This document shows positions 1 to 11,272 of a stretch of 64,000 nucleotides of DNA, piece by piece; within the stretch, counting starts at the first letter, position 1; every line of letters begins with the position of its first letter. The position numbers and the translations under genes are program-made. The DNA lies in assembly GCA_034769895.1 (NCBI GenBank), contig CM068373.1, positions 434,663,080 through 434,727,079 of the forward strand, read 5' to 3'. The notes under the pieces are model-generated. The model did not search any database. It saw only the letters and a list, made by a program, of their open reading frames with translations, and was not told where the DNA came from. The stretch is from Magicicada septendecula (taxonomy: Eukaryota; Arthropoda; Insecta; Hemiptera; Cicadidae).

Positions 1-635
1 GAAACTTACTTGTCTGTTTTGTATGTAGAACGCGTTTCGGCGTCGTGTTCGCCTTCTTCAGCTTTGTGACAGACTGCCAGTACCTAGTAACGTTTGTTGT
101 TTGGAAGGTATAGTGGGGGTGGTGTATAGAGGAAGGGGATTGGCACGGGGATCCGAATTATTGTTTGTTTTGTGTATAACTGTGTCGAAAGGGAAGATCT
201 TTTTCATTCCGTTACTCTGAACACTTAAAGGCCCTTTCCAACAACAATATACATTCTGCGTTTGCCACACACATACACACACATAACCATAGCTACACCA
301 ACATAGATACTAATCTTGAAATATTACACCTCTTACCCAAAGGGCGAAAACTCAACACAGCTGAACAGTATGAAATATACAAACACCACACAACACAACC
401 AAACAACATACTAAACGACCAATTGCAATATAAATCACATACACTTTTCGACACAGTTATACACAAAACAAACAATAATTCGGATCCCCACACCAATCCC
501 CTTCCTCTATACACCACCCCCACTATACCTTCCAAACAACAAACGTTACTAGGTACTGGCAGTCTGTCGCAAAGCTGAAGAAGGCGAATACGACGCCGAA
601 ACGCGTTCTACATACAAAACAGACAAGTAAGTTTC
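1..635. repeat. Foldback element with 190-bp inverted arms
   Basis: Bases 1-191 are the imperfect reverse complement of 444-635, separated by about 250 bases, so the segment would fold into one long hairpin. The left edge is cut by the window start, so target duplications cannot be judged. Each arm carries a hammerhead-like core: on the minus strand at 28-61 and on the plus strand at 575-608, reading CTGAAGA, stem GGCG/CGCC, GAAA, then the palindrome ACGCGT. I see no transposase. Short ORFs on both strands here mirror each other and are consequences of the inverted repeat. It could be a nonautonomous Penelope-like remnant or a MITE. Confidence 0.75.
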
Positions 636-1670
636 ACTTGAGAAAGTTTTCAATATTATATAAAGTTGATAGTTAAACATAGTTCGTTCTACAAGATTCT
701 AGAACATGTACATGGAATTATGTTGACTATACTAGTAAGTCTGTTTTCTTTTTCCTATTTATTTTATTGAGACTGAGCTAAGCCCATCTATCAAATTACA
801 TACCATAACTTAATTTACAATGTGGTCCTATAGCACACTGCTTTAAAAACTGATCACTTTGTTCTTGTGATAACTGTCACTTGACCATACTACAGTAAAT
901 CAAATGGCTTCATTCTATTTAGCCTTCATGCAAATTCAGCAGACCATATTTTAAGCAATAAACTAGGCGGCACTAGTTCCGCCTAGTGAAGGACTTAGTG
1001 CCGCATAGTGGCAGGTATTAGTCGTGGTGCCGAAAAGACTATTTTCTAAGTTTGTACCCTTGATGTCAATTAAGGAAATATTTTGTTACTAGCGTACTTT
1101 TTCCTTTTTCTTTCTTACCTAACGTATTTATTTGTAAAGCAATGTAATGTTTACCCATTTTTCATTTTAAAAAATTACTTAAAATTAAACAAACTTATAG
1201 TGTTTAAGCTTTTGCAAATACTGTTTGATAAACTAATGAAGACAGATGTAATGGAAAAGTATATGTTCAAATCTTAAATGGGTATTTTTACAGAATAGGT
1301 TATTTTAGCATTATATTCTTAGTAAAACAACAAGTTTATAATTGAGTAACTGAAGTTAATAGATTAAATATATAATATTATGTCAGCCAAAAATATAACA
1401 GCAAGAACCTGTGACATAATTATGTGTTTCTAAACCTATCTTTGTGCACCAATCAGACTGTCCTGTTGGTAAAATGACATCCTCACTGAATATCATCGGC
1501 AGTACACTGAATTAATATTCATCAACTACCACTTATTACCTTCAATGAAGCCAATCCATAATACTATTGTCATTCAGCTGTCATGTGGCCCTTTGTTTAA
1601 ATGATGTGCAGAAGCAAGTCAGGTGGATGACACAGGTGGAGGTAAAAGTTTATTATAAAAGTCACTTTGA
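636..1670. other. AT-rich flank, no gene recognised
   Basis: No coding signal or recognisable mobile element is seen. The only structure is a perfect hairpin at 963-986 (CTAGGCGG, 8-base loop, CCGCCTAG) in a short GC-richer patch at 960-1035. Confidence 0.5.
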
Positions 1671-1671
1671 A

Positions 1672-2095
1672 TTACAAAAATGATGTGGTGAAGAAGCTAC
1701 ATAAGTTCAACCATATGTGCGGGACCATCAGGAGTACTCTAAAATCAATGAGTAAAGAAATGCACCCCTGAAGTTCTACAAGGCAATGGCCCTCCCTAAA
1801 CTTCTCTATGAGTCTGAGAATTGTAGTCATAATGAAGTGGCTGAAATGAGATTTCTCAGGCACATGGCAGGATATACCCTACTCTTCCAAGATCACAAAA
1901 GAAATGTCGACATATGGTAGGAAATGGATATTAAGGTTATACTCAATAGGATTGCCAAATACTGGCTAAAATGGTTGGAACATCTTAACCAAATGGATGA
2001 CTGCCACATCCCCAAGCAACTGTTTAAGCTGGAAAGACAAAGATGTCTGAAGAAGCATTGGAGTGACTCTAGTCTATCTGCTTGAGACTGGAACA
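1672..2095 (+). pseudogene. Non-LTR retrotransposon C-terminal relic
   Basis: Plus-strand translation in shifting frames gives the familiar tail of insect non-LTR reverse transcriptases: a stretch like FYKAMALPKLLYESENW, then EVAEMRFLRHMAGYT, then an HLNQMDDCHIPKQLF-like motif. In full-length elements this part follows the RT domain and encodes the region after the thumb. Frame changes and a stop around 1911 show it is dead. No RT catalytic motif is present, so only the 3' end remains, as expected for 5'-truncated target-primed insertions. The clade is not resolved. Confidence 0.65.
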
Positions 2096-2314
2096 AACCA
2101 TTTTTTTTTAATCCTTGCTGGATACAATGAAAAGTTGCTTTGACAGCTGATTTTAACTATTTAAATGAGGCAGTACTAATGTAACACCTACTGTTGAATA
2201 CACATATATCTGTTGCATACACATCTGATTATATTTAAGTAAAACACTGTTGCTTCATATAAGCTGATAAGTTTCTAAATATAAGATCCTCCGCCTCTAA
2301 ATTAATTATAAATA

Positions 2315-2608
2315 TAATACTACTGACTTGGAACACAAAGTTTTTATTAGTAAAAATAGTACAATTTTTACCTTGTAGCCTGAACTACTATATTGCCTAC
2401 TATATTTTATGTATTATAAGCTTCGTCAGAGGCGAATTGTAATTTTTGCAACTATAAAAAATGTAAAATTTTTACGTTGTAGCCTGAACCAGTTTTTGCT
2501 TATTATGAGTTTCATCAGAGGGAAAAAACTGGTTAAGGCTACAAGGCAAAATTTTACATTTTTACCAATAAAAACTTTGTGTTCCAAGCCGGTAGTATTA
2601 TACTTATA
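2315..2608. repeat. Small foldback repeat
   Basis: The segment at about 2315-2387 (GGAACACAAAGTTTTTATT and following) is inverted at about 2535-2608 (AATAAAAACTTTGTGTTCC). The inner part contains further partial repeats around GTAGCCTGAAC at 2378 and 2480. It has no coding capacity and looks like a foldback/MITE-type insertion. Exact ends and target duplication were not resolved. Confidence 0.6.
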
Positions 2609-3993
2609 ATTAGTTAAACAACGAACACGTCATGGACAACAAAAACCAAGCCTCTAAATTATTATAAAAACTACTTCATCAACATATCATTCCCATTATA
2701 AATGGATTCTCCCAACTCATCAATTAGGCTTGCATCATCATAAACACTCAATTATCTAACAGTGCCATTGTACAGCACACAGAATTAAATCATAAATCAA
2801 AAATGAAATCATAAATGAAAAGAAGTATAATTCAGTAGCCTTTCTAGATGCGAGTCAAGCATCTGATAATATTTGGCATGATAGCCTGCTGTATAAACTA
2901 AACAGAATCTCCTTAGACCATAGTATTTTTTTTTAAATCATACTTATTAGATAGGCATTTTAGAACTAGCATGAATGGCAAAATGTCTGCAAATTTGAGC
3001 ATGTTCATACTAAGAGACCTAAGTAATCTCCATAGTGACTACCTATAACGAATAATGTTGAAATAATGTTTTAATGTATTACTTACTAAACTTACCATTT
3101 CAAAGAACTTCATGAATTATTTCAAATTTAACATTCCTTAATTTTATTAGAATAAACTACAAGTTTTATTAGTGGTTAAACATTCAAATTCAAATAAAGA
3201 AGACAATGACAGGTTAGACAATGACGTCTTAAATTATCGTAATCGTTTATATTCTTTGAATAATAATGATTCTCATATCCTAGCCATGCTAATATGTACG
3301 CTTGCTAACAGGTACAGAAAAAAACTTGAATTTTTATTGAAACAACTTTATAAGAATTAAAAATTCGTTTTTTATGGAAACTAGTTCGTTACGGCAGCAA
3401 ACGTGATGCCTCATATGGATTCGAACAGGATAGGCATTTCATTTAATTTTTTTCAACTGTGTTCAAATATACACACATTCTCAATCAGAATTAATTAACA
3501 TAGTTTTGGTTATATTTCTTTTGCTCTAAGGTAAAAAGGAAGACTTATTTTAGTTTTATCATTTGGAATCTTATTGGAAATAAATTTTCTGCTTTATAGG
3601 ATTTTAACACATTATCTTGCCTAACGTTTAGATAAGAAAATGTGATCTGTGGTTGCTATGCCATATCGAATTTTGTTATTACATAATAGTACATGGTATA
3701 TGAAACAAATGAAACAGTAATCTCCATTCCAGTCAGTCTTATGATTACGGACAGAGTTGTAGAATATTTCAGTATAATATTACACATTTTTCGCGTGTAT
3801 TTAAAATGTACTGCTTTTTCTGGCAGTGTCGAATACAAACATAATTTTTCGCTTCATGCATTGAGTTGGCCGACTGCTTCCATTTACATCGTAGGTGTTC
3901 GACCGCTCGTTTTTCGGTTAAACGTTACTTGGTAGTTGGACAGTAATGGAAAATTAGGTGTTTGGAGTGGTAGTTGTAAACCAAAATTACAAA

Positions 3994-4137
3994 ATGTTAT
4001 CTACACCCAAAAGCACGTCAGATTCAGAGTATTCAGAAAACAGTAATTTAATTGTGTTCGGGAACGTCAAGAAGACTTACAGCATTGATGTCAAAGGAAA
4101 ATCAAAATCTACAGTCGAAATTGATGTAGATTCTCAG
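3994..4137 (+). CDS. SKICH-domain protein (CALCOCO/TAX1BP1-like), exon 1
   Basis: First coding exon, 48 codons, from ATG 3994 to the donor CAG|GTTAGT at 4137/4138, phase 0. The only in-frame ATG just upstream (3946) is a three-codon ORF closed by TAG at 3955, so 3994 is the likely start. Residues 1-17 are a Ser-rich leader; from residue 18 the motif NLIVFGNVKKTYSI matches the first beta strand of SKICH domains (family pattern VIFxNVxKxY). SKICH proteins of this type (CALCOCO1, NDP52, TAX1BP1) are cytoplasmic autophagy receptors or coactivators with a SKICH head and a coiled-coil body. The domain continues in exons at 10570, 27160 and possibly 62744. The family call is inferred from motifs; orthology within it is unresolved. 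Confidence 0.75.
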
Positions 4138-5615
4138 GTTAGTAATTGTTCACATGTGATAAAATTGTCCCTGTGCAATATACTGAGTACATTGCGTTAC
4201 TGTAATATTTTTTTGAAAAGTCGGTGATAAATGATAAAACACAGGACTGTTTACAATTTTCATGAAAGGTAAAAGCAATAAACTTGTTTATGCCTGTAAG
4301 ATTGTATTTATAACCAAATTCGGCCCCAAATTCTGTAAGATATGTTTCTTAAATGTGTGTGTGTGTGAAATAAAATTTTGTTTGAAATAGTAAGCACACT
4401 TAGCAGCTAGAATTTAAAATTATCTATTTAAACCACCTGTTTAGAAAAAGATTTTGCATAGTATGAAACTGTGGTGCTGGTATTTTGTTTAATGTACAAA
4501 GAAGATTGTGAAAGTAAATGCACACGCTACATACTGAATAAATTGAGAATATGCTGTTGTGTTTAAGTTGTAGTAAATAGTTGTTGTTTAGATAGGATAT
4601 TGTTTTTCGATTTACAAAATGAACAAAAAAAATTGTATATCATGTTACTGAAACATCTTGTCTTATTCATTTCCTGTATAGAGTTACTGCCATTTCTCCA
4701 ATTTCATTATTAATATAGAATTCTTGAGAATTGATGTTTGTGTTTCATTGTATTTTTGTTTCTTATCACTGTATCAACCACATAGAGATCAATTTAGCTC
4801 AGTGTAACAGCCTGTTCAGTAATTTTAAAGCTTCAGTGTTTTATAAATATGACCTTGCAACAAATTTTTATTATCATTTTGTATTCTACGATTCAGTAAA
4901 TTTTCATGGAGATTGATTTTAAGTTTCTTCAATTCAGCATCATATTTTGATATTCATTGTCATAACCAAGTCATTTTGTAATCAAACTCCATATCACACA
5001 ATAATAATTTGTAATGTAATTTGATTCATTTCAGTGGCATCACCACAGAATTGGAATGTTTCTGCATATCAAGTATTATTTAGCGAGATGTTAGGATATG
5101 TGGTGGGATCAGCAGCAATCTATTATGTTTGTCAAAATTTCAAATAATAGCATAACTTCATAGTAAAGTTTGCATAACTTCACTATTATATAAAGCATAA
5201 AGTTAGGCAATAATAACCATTGTTTCATTAACTAGATGCTCAATTTTGAAATATATTACTTTGTTTCTGGAATATTCTACTTTTCTGTAATGTAGACTTA
5301 AATCTAGTTATCTTCTTTCCCCAAAGATCTTTAATTGGTCTGTAACTAAATATTACTGTGATGTATAGGTGTCAGAAACCATTGATTCAGTGTCTTCATG
5401 TAAGTAGATATTCGATATTTCAAATCAAATGCTGTGTTAAGTATTAACTGAAGAGAATATTCAGTATCCCCGCATTATTCTATGTGGTTTGTAGGGATTT
5501 GTGGAGTTAATAATATCACAAATTATCATCATCATCATCTGCAAGGATTAATCAAGGATGGTAAACAGGCAATGTCTAGAGCTGGTTACTCCAGCGCTTC
5601 TTTGTCCCTTAGGCT
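4138..5615 (+). other. Intron 1, 5' part
   Basis: AT-rich intronic sequence after the exon 1 donor. No exon, RNA gene or recognisable element is seen; short ORFs here have no protein-like composition. Confidence 0.5.
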
Positions 5616-5619
5616 TATA

Positions 5620-6545
5620 GTTCCATAGTTGTTTGGGGATGCGGCAGTCATCCATTCGGCAAAGATGTTCTCACCAGTTCAGCCAATACTGGGCAATCCT
5701 GTTGAGTTTACTCATAATATTCAGTTCCTGTTGTTTGTCCGCTTCTTCTATGATCATGGAGAGTATACCCTACCACGTGCCTGAGAAATCTCATTTCAGC
5801 CGCTTGGATACTACTGGCCTGGCCTTCCGTTAAAGTCCAATTCTCAGACCTATAAAGAAGTGCCATCACCTTGTAGAATTTTATGCATGTTTCTTTACTT
5901 GGTGACTTAAAGAGTTCGCCTGATGGTCCTGCACATAAGGTTGAACTAATCCAACTTATTCAAAACATCGTTCCTTGTATTATAAGACACACTATAGCCC
6001 AGGTATTCAAAATTGCTTACTTGTTCCAGGACAGTACAATCTATAACAATTTTTGCCCGTACATGATCAGTTCTACGAAAATCTATCACCTTGGTCGTAA
6101 GTGTGGATATTTGTAATCCAGAGTCTTTGCAGACTCGATTTAACAAATGTATACCCATCCGTAACCTGTTTTCTGAGTCCGACAGAAAAGCCTGATCGTC
6201 TGCAAACAAAAGTGTCAGTTGCAGAGTAGCCAATCATAAAATGCTCCAGAAGATGCATCTGCCAGTTTTGTATGACGTCAATATACAAATTAAAAAAAGA
6301 AGGTGATATTGGACATCCTTGTCGTACTCCGCAATTGATTAGGGCAACTCCTAGGATTTGTTCTTGGTTTCCCTACTTCAATTAATATTTTATTCTCCAT
6401 ATAAAGACTCTGTATATCTCTAGTTAGATGTGGGATCCCTTTCCTTGCCATTATTGCCATAATTTGCTCCGATTCACCCTATCAAACACCTTCTTGAAGT
6501 TTTGAGCTGTATGTGACCAGCTGATACTCTTTATGCTGATCACAA
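5620..6545 (-). pseudogene. Non-LTR reverse transcriptase relic
   Basis: Minus-strand reading gives, from 6545 downwards, an RT palm region with the catalytic box LLFADDQ (about 6195-6212), then a LNxVxxxxGLQIS-like stretch, VSNFEYLGYSVSYN, and near 5770-5830 and 5630-5660 the same C-terminal motifs (AEMRFLRHVVGYT-like, HLCRMDDCRIPKQL-like) as the relic at 1672-2095. The fragment therefore covers palm to C terminus of the same retroelement type, in the opposite orientation. Several frameshifts are needed to read through, so it is inactive. FADD is intact in the longest piece. Endonuclease and ORF1 are absent. Confidence 0.75.
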
Positions 6546-6804
6546 ATTATCTTTGCCTAATTATAAATTTATCAATTAATTCATAAACTAACATAGCATA
6601 TTCTTGCAATAACATAATTATTATAATAATTGTGATATTCATACATAATACTTTAATTCTTTATAACATTAAATAGTCCTTAAGTAGGTATTTGAATATT
6701 AAACCCCTACATAATTCCCATTATTTTTAACTAGGCCTAATAAAAATAATGCCTGTTCAGCCAACGAAGAAAATAATTATTCAACCAACGAAGAAATGTC
6801 AAAT

Positions 6805-8010
6805 AGAGCTGCACGCACACTGCACCGACCGGGACGCCCGGGATTTTTCTAAAAGTCAAATGTATGTTTTAGTATGGAGGTACGCGCACTATACACCGAC
6901 CGGAAACGGACGAATCGTCGTTTTCACCGTTTTAAAAAAAGTCGGAATGGACGAACTTTTTGCATCCACGACGTGCTGTGACGGTCGTCCCGGCCGGTGG
7001 TAACGCTCACCATCTGTACGACCGGAACGGAACTTTTCGCCATTTTAGTTGTGACTGCCATGCTATCATCATGGACGTAGGAGTTTTAATTTCTTTGGTG
7101 CAAAATTACCTAGCTAAAATAACAGGATTTAGGTGGAACACTCATATGACTCTCCAACAATTATTTTATTTAAATTTATTTTATGGGATAAAATGCAAAA
7201 AAGACATACACAGAGGTAAACATTATTAAATATTGTAGTGTACATGGTGGGCCTAAGCCTAATTGTATGTAGGCCTGTTTATTAAGTCTAGGGCCTATAT
7301 GTGATACAGGACGTACTGTTTGGAAAACAATTTGTTTACTTTTAAAACATATAAAAATGTTAAAATGTATCTATTTTTCACTACAGAATCCCATTAAATT
7401 GTGACTTGAGCACTGAGCGTGGGAAAAAATATTTTCTAATTTTTCTGATAAATGAATGTTTTGTGTATCAATTCACTTTTACTGTTATGAACTAAAAGGC
7501 TCTTACCTTAAACAAATTGCCAGTCTCTCCTTGGGACCAATGGAATCTCTGAAGTTTGTGTCGCATTTCTGTAATTCAGGTTCCAAAATTTTCAGAAGGG
7601 AATCAAATTTCTCATGTGTCATCCTAAAGTACTGACAGAATTTTGCATCATCTTCAATTAAGTCTGGAAAAAGCGTGTGATACTCGCCAAGGGTAAGTCT
7701 TTTTCTGTTAATATTGTGACACCAAAATCGAGGTTTCCTCTTTTGTTTCTCCTCTTCCTCCATAAGAACTGCACTTACTATAGCTAGCTCCTCATCAACT
7801 TCCATCACACTTTGCACTAAATGACACAACAAGAAACAACTCGGCTCACTTGCAGCACTCAACGAAACTAGATAGCAAAATGGCCATTCTTGACGATCAC
7901 GGCCAAATTTGTCCATCTCGTCCCGGTCGGTCGTACTGGTCGGTGCAGTGCGCGCACCCCCTAAAATTTGCTGTCCTTGTCGTCCCGGTCGGTCATACTG
8001 GGCCTTAGTT
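6805..8010. mobile_element. PIF/Harbinger-like DNA transposon derivative
   Basis: A GC-richer island in AT-rich intron. Outer inverted motifs GACCGACCGGGACG-like occur at about 6822-6835 and, inverted, at about 7983-7997. Inner inverted motifs containing GCGCGCACT...CACCGACC occur at about 6882-6902 and 7936-7960. Between them lies a minus-strand first exon of a Harbinger transposase (7503-7916), but no DDE catalytic exon. The element therefore looks like an internally deleted, nonautonomous copy. Exact termini and the expected 3-bp duplication were not resolved. Confidence 0.6.
7503..7916 (-). pseudogene. Harbinger transposase N-terminal exon (HARBI1-like)
   Basis: An unbroken minus-strand ORF of 137 codons. 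From about residue 38 it shows an acidic stretch (MEEEEKQKRK), then RFWCHNINRKR, LGEYHTLFPDL, FCQYFRMTHEKFDSLL and GPKERLAICLR, the N-terminal signature of PIF/Harbinger nuclease-type transposases (HARBI1 relatives). The real start is probably the Met at about residue 38 rather than the ORF start. The ORF runs into GTAAGA after CLR, a plausible splice donor, but nothing downstream on the minus strand resembles the DDE nuclease exon. The protein therefore lacks its catalytic part. Location is intron 1 of the SKICH gene, opposite strand. Confidence 0.7.
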
Positions 8011-8061
8011 GTCTAATATAATTATATATATTCAATCACTTTCTGCTACAGTCCGTTTCTT

Positions 8062-8415
8062 GATGTATATAATACATTTAATATTTATAATGAATTTACC
8101 TCAAATATTTTTTTTTCCTTATTAGGAACATGTTTCGGATACCATCTTGTACCCATCGTCATACCCCCATATAACACAATATTCAAAGCACTCAACATTG
8201 AAAATACAGTACACAAAAAACTAACACATACCACAATCACACACAATAAAACCAATTTGAAGTACCAGAAGCCAACAGGAAGCCACAATAATAATAGTCA
8301 ACCAACACATATGTACTTCACGATGGGTACAAGATGGTACCCGAAACATGTTCCTAATAAGGAAAAAAAATATCTTGAGGTAAATTCATTATAAATATTA
8401 AATGAATTATATATA
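8062..8415. repeat. Foldback element with about 100-bp arms
   Basis: Bases 8062-8162 are repeated inverted at about 8318-8415; the shared core is AGGAACATGTTTCGG on the left arm and CCGAAACATGTTCCT on the right. Each arm contains a degenerate hammerhead-like block: CGATG, stem GGTAC/GTACC, GAAA, then the palindrome ACATGT. The spacer of about 155 bases is A/C-rich and non-coding. An (AT)n run at 8409-8428 abuts the right arm. It has the same design as the foldbacks at 1-635 and 62242-62620. Confidence 0.7.
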
Positions 8416-8439
8416 TATATATATATATTCTTTTTTCCT

Positions 8440-8755
8440 ATGAACCACTGTGGGCTACATTTGGTTCAACTGGTTTCCCTCTCTTCCTTCTCACATATCT
8501 CCTTCATTCTTGATCAATGTCTCTCCCTCCTTTTATCAGTCCAGATACCACCTGTCCTTTTCTTGGGGGTTTCCTGAAAATCTTGGGCATTTTTAAATTT
8601 CTTTTTGAGTGATAAGCGTTCTTCTGTGTCTTCTTGAGTGATCTGGAGTTCTTCTATGTCTTTTTCTGTTTCTTTGAACCACATATTGGGCGTTTTGAGT
8701 TTTCTGAAATAGTTTAAAAGTTTCCCTGTTAGTCTGTCAAATAAAATTAAAGTAT
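8440..8755 (-). pseudogene. Retroelement C-terminal relic
   Basis: Read on the minus strand from 8755, frames give TGKLLNYFRKLKTPNMWFKE, then a DIEELQITQEDTEERLSLK-like stretch, then KNAQDFQETPKKRTGGIWTD, ending with basic residues. This resembles the C-terminal extension encoded at the 3' end of some insect non-LTR retrotransposons, where basic TG-W-x-EERK motifs recur. No catalytic motif is present. The family assignment is a pattern judgement and could be wrong. Confidence 0.4.
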
Positions 8756-9265
8756 TTTTATTATTACAATTTTTACATCAGTTACATAATTCTTTGATGT
8801 GCACAGTTTACTGTCCTTTGGTAATACTGTATCACTCTTCATCTTGCTTTTTTCTTCTGCATTACTTCTTCACTTTGTAAACTTTTGTGAAAACTTCCAT
8901 ACACACCTGTACAAACTTTGAGTAATTCTCTACCAACTCTCTGTTTTCTTGGCAAGTCACAGTAGTTTTGTTCTAACAGTAATACTTCCTCCATTCTAGC
9001 ATTGATCATTGTCATAGATGTGTTTCTCAGTGTTAATCATGCTTGCTGTCATGTGTTGGCCAACCTCATCATCAAATTATTGATTCGATGTAACATCACC
9101 TTTGGTTATCCTGTTTGTAGGGGTTTTATGCATATTTACTATTCTAAGAACTAACTTTTTAAAACCATGTCCTGAAAATCTCTACTTCATCAATTTTCTT
9201 AATGTACAGTACACTCCACTGTTTTACATTGTTGGCTAGGTTACCTTTGTTAGTTATAGTCACTG
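8756..9265 (+). other. Intron 1, unassigned
   Basis: T-rich intronic sequence with no recognised coding or repeat content. Confidence 0.4.
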
Positions 9266-9266
9266 T

Positions 9267-10043
9267 TTTACTTCCATGTTCCATAAGGAAATGGAAGTAT
9301 GGTGATGGCAAAAAAAAATCGTGTTCGAGATAAGGGCTGATTCTGATTGTACTATCCTCAAAACATGAAGAAAAGTAATTTTTCGAAAAGTGTCGTGTGT
9401 AGAATTTTTCTACAAAAAACATGGCGAACGATAACTGCTCCAAATTCAAACAGAATCAAATAATTTTTGCATACATCCCTGAATTGTAGGGGACTCGAGC
9501 CCTATTGATTTTGGTGAAGATCGGTTAAGGGAAAAGGTAGTTTACCTGCAACGTTTTATGTTTTAACAAGAGTAAAGCACTTAATTTGGTAAACAAAGTA
9601 TCCTAAAAATAAGGTCATAATAATCCACTGTAGAAACGTAGATGAAATATCTATAAATGAAGAGGCTAGTTGAAGGGGTTGGGAATAATTTTGTATAAAT
9701 TAAAATGATAGTTGAAGGGGGAGAGGATAATTTTCATTTATATGTCATGTGTACTATGTTATCGGCAACAAAGAAGTAGTTTGTTGTTAAAATTCCTTCC
9801 CGAGCTGTTTGGCCATGGTCCAATGTTTTCTACAAAACCAGACGTTTCCGCAGCGCTATCGACTGCCATCATCAGTGAAAATTGAGTGCGCTAACTTGAG
9901 GTGGTATACGTTAGTGACCACAGTATTGTGGTTAAGACTGAAGAAAGAAGTAGTTTCTATGGAAATATTTCATTTCAAAAATGATTTTAAATATAAATCT
10001 TAGAACATGGAAGTCATGTATGGTTCTCCATACCAATATTTTG
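9267..10043 (-). mobile_element. Family R repeat element, short copy
   Basis: Minus-strand copy with all modules. The 5' end at about 10043 carries the hairpin GTATGGAGAACCATAC. A hammerhead-like core lies at 9841-9875 (CTGATGA intact, GAAA context mutated to GGAAAC). Then follow a pyrimidine-rich central module, one unit of the about 160-base array (9430-9590), and the 3' terminus with ATGGAAGT-type hairpin arms at about 9267-9300. It encodes no protein. The same order recurs at 60764-61870 and, interrupted, at 34070-59068, which defines the family. Candidate identities are a nonautonomous Penelope-like element or retrozyme-like repeat. Confidence 0.7.
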
Positions 10044-10569
10044 TTTGACAAGCCAAGTTATATTAACCATCCCTGTCATTCAACTTGTCGCATCAGTACG
10101 TTAACATAGTTTTGCAGTTACTTCTTTCAAGGACTGAGGTTTGTCCACCTTCTATAACAGTAAAGTGAGTCATTGACATATGATGTATGCGACCTACTAC
10201 TACAACACAAAAAATATTTTCAGCGCTTGACAGGAGAGTGTCTTTTTTTCTTACATTTCTTGGAGATGTTTTCTACAGATTTTAATTATGTACTTTTATC
10301 TTGTTACCCAAATTAAAAAAAAAAATCATTACAGTCTGCATAATAAAGTAATTGAACTTGAATCGGCCCTCTGAATAAAAATTAGTTTGTTGTCTCTTTC
10401 ACTCAGTGTCACTGTGATTTCAATAATAATATAATGTACAATACAAATTAATTTCTTAACACATTTCTCAGTCATCATACAAATTCGGGAACTATTTCAA
10501 AAGTATAAAACAACCATAATAGTATTCTCTGATGTATTTATAACATGTCCTTTGAATCGTATGTTATAG

Positions 10570-10773
10570 GTCAAAGTTTCCACTCGTGACTGGGTTGGAA
10601 TTTTCCCTTGTGGTTGGACAGATTTTCGACAAAATATCAATTTTGAGTACATGATTGGACGACCAATGGATCCAGAGGGAACAAAATGGAAACTTACATT
10701 TTCATTTACTGACGTTAAAAATGAATTGTTTACGAAGTCGTACCAATATGTTTACGTGAACCACAGCTTTCAG
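10570..10773 (+). CDS. SKICH-domain protein, exon 2
   Basis: 68-codon exon between acceptor TTATAG|GTC (10569/10570) and donor CAG|GTACAG (10773/10774), phase 0 at both ends. It contains the most diagnostic SKICH segment: STRDWVGIFPCGWTDFRQ matches the family pattern (R/K)DWIGIF(K/R)VGWxxxR, and SYQYVYVNHSFQ matches YYQFCYVD near the domain end. Joined to exon 1 this forms the lipid/protein-binding beta-sandwich. The open frame is bounded exactly by consensus splice sites with no stop, and its composition differs clearly from the surrounding intron. It is separated from exon 1 by 6.4 kb. Confidence 0.85.
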
Positions 10774-11272
10774 GTACAGTAATGTTAAGGAACAAGAACT
10801 TTGTAACATTAAAAATGAACGTGAATAACAATCCTTTAGGAATGTTTAAAGGATATACTGTTTTCAATACCAGTAGAAAGAAAAAAGAATCTTTACAATA
10901 GTAAAAAGGTTATTTCTGTGTTAATATGGGTACCAAATGTTTGATTTATTTGACTAAAAGCCTTAAGATTCTTCACACATCTATATTTGTTAGACAGTTA
11001 AAATACCATGGAATGAACTTCTGTTGTGTGATTATTTGAAATATGTGAAATAATTCGTGTTAATTATATAATCATGGAACCTAAATTTTTTGTTTAAGAG
11101 TAGAGAGAGGGATAAGTTCTGTAATAATATGGTAGATTTTCTGTTTCTACATGTTTTTAGCGCATGATTATTTTTTCAAACATAATTTTACTTTTGACTA
11201 AAACTACTATTTATTGTTTTAATCACTATATTGGTGTATACCGAACCATCTAAAAATAATGAGAGTATAATT
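10774..11272 (+). other. Intron 2, 5' end, unassigned
   Basis: AT-rich intronic sequence after the exon 2 donor; nothing recognised. Confidence 0.4.

Noticed and set aside
58-535. Opposing ORFs of 74 and 80 codons
   Set aside because: They are mirror images produced by the inverted repeat arms and differ from any known protein.
3172-3360. 62-codon Asn-rich ORF upstream of the SKICH gene
   Set aside because: It could be a terminal exon of an upstream gene (an AG precedes it), but there is no recognisable motif and AT-rich DNA readily gives such frames.
6960-7229. Plus-strand ORF beginning MDVGVLISLVQ, suggestive of a MADF partner gene of Harbinger
   Set aside because: Only the first dozen residues look right. 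The rest does not follow the MADF pattern, so I did not call it.
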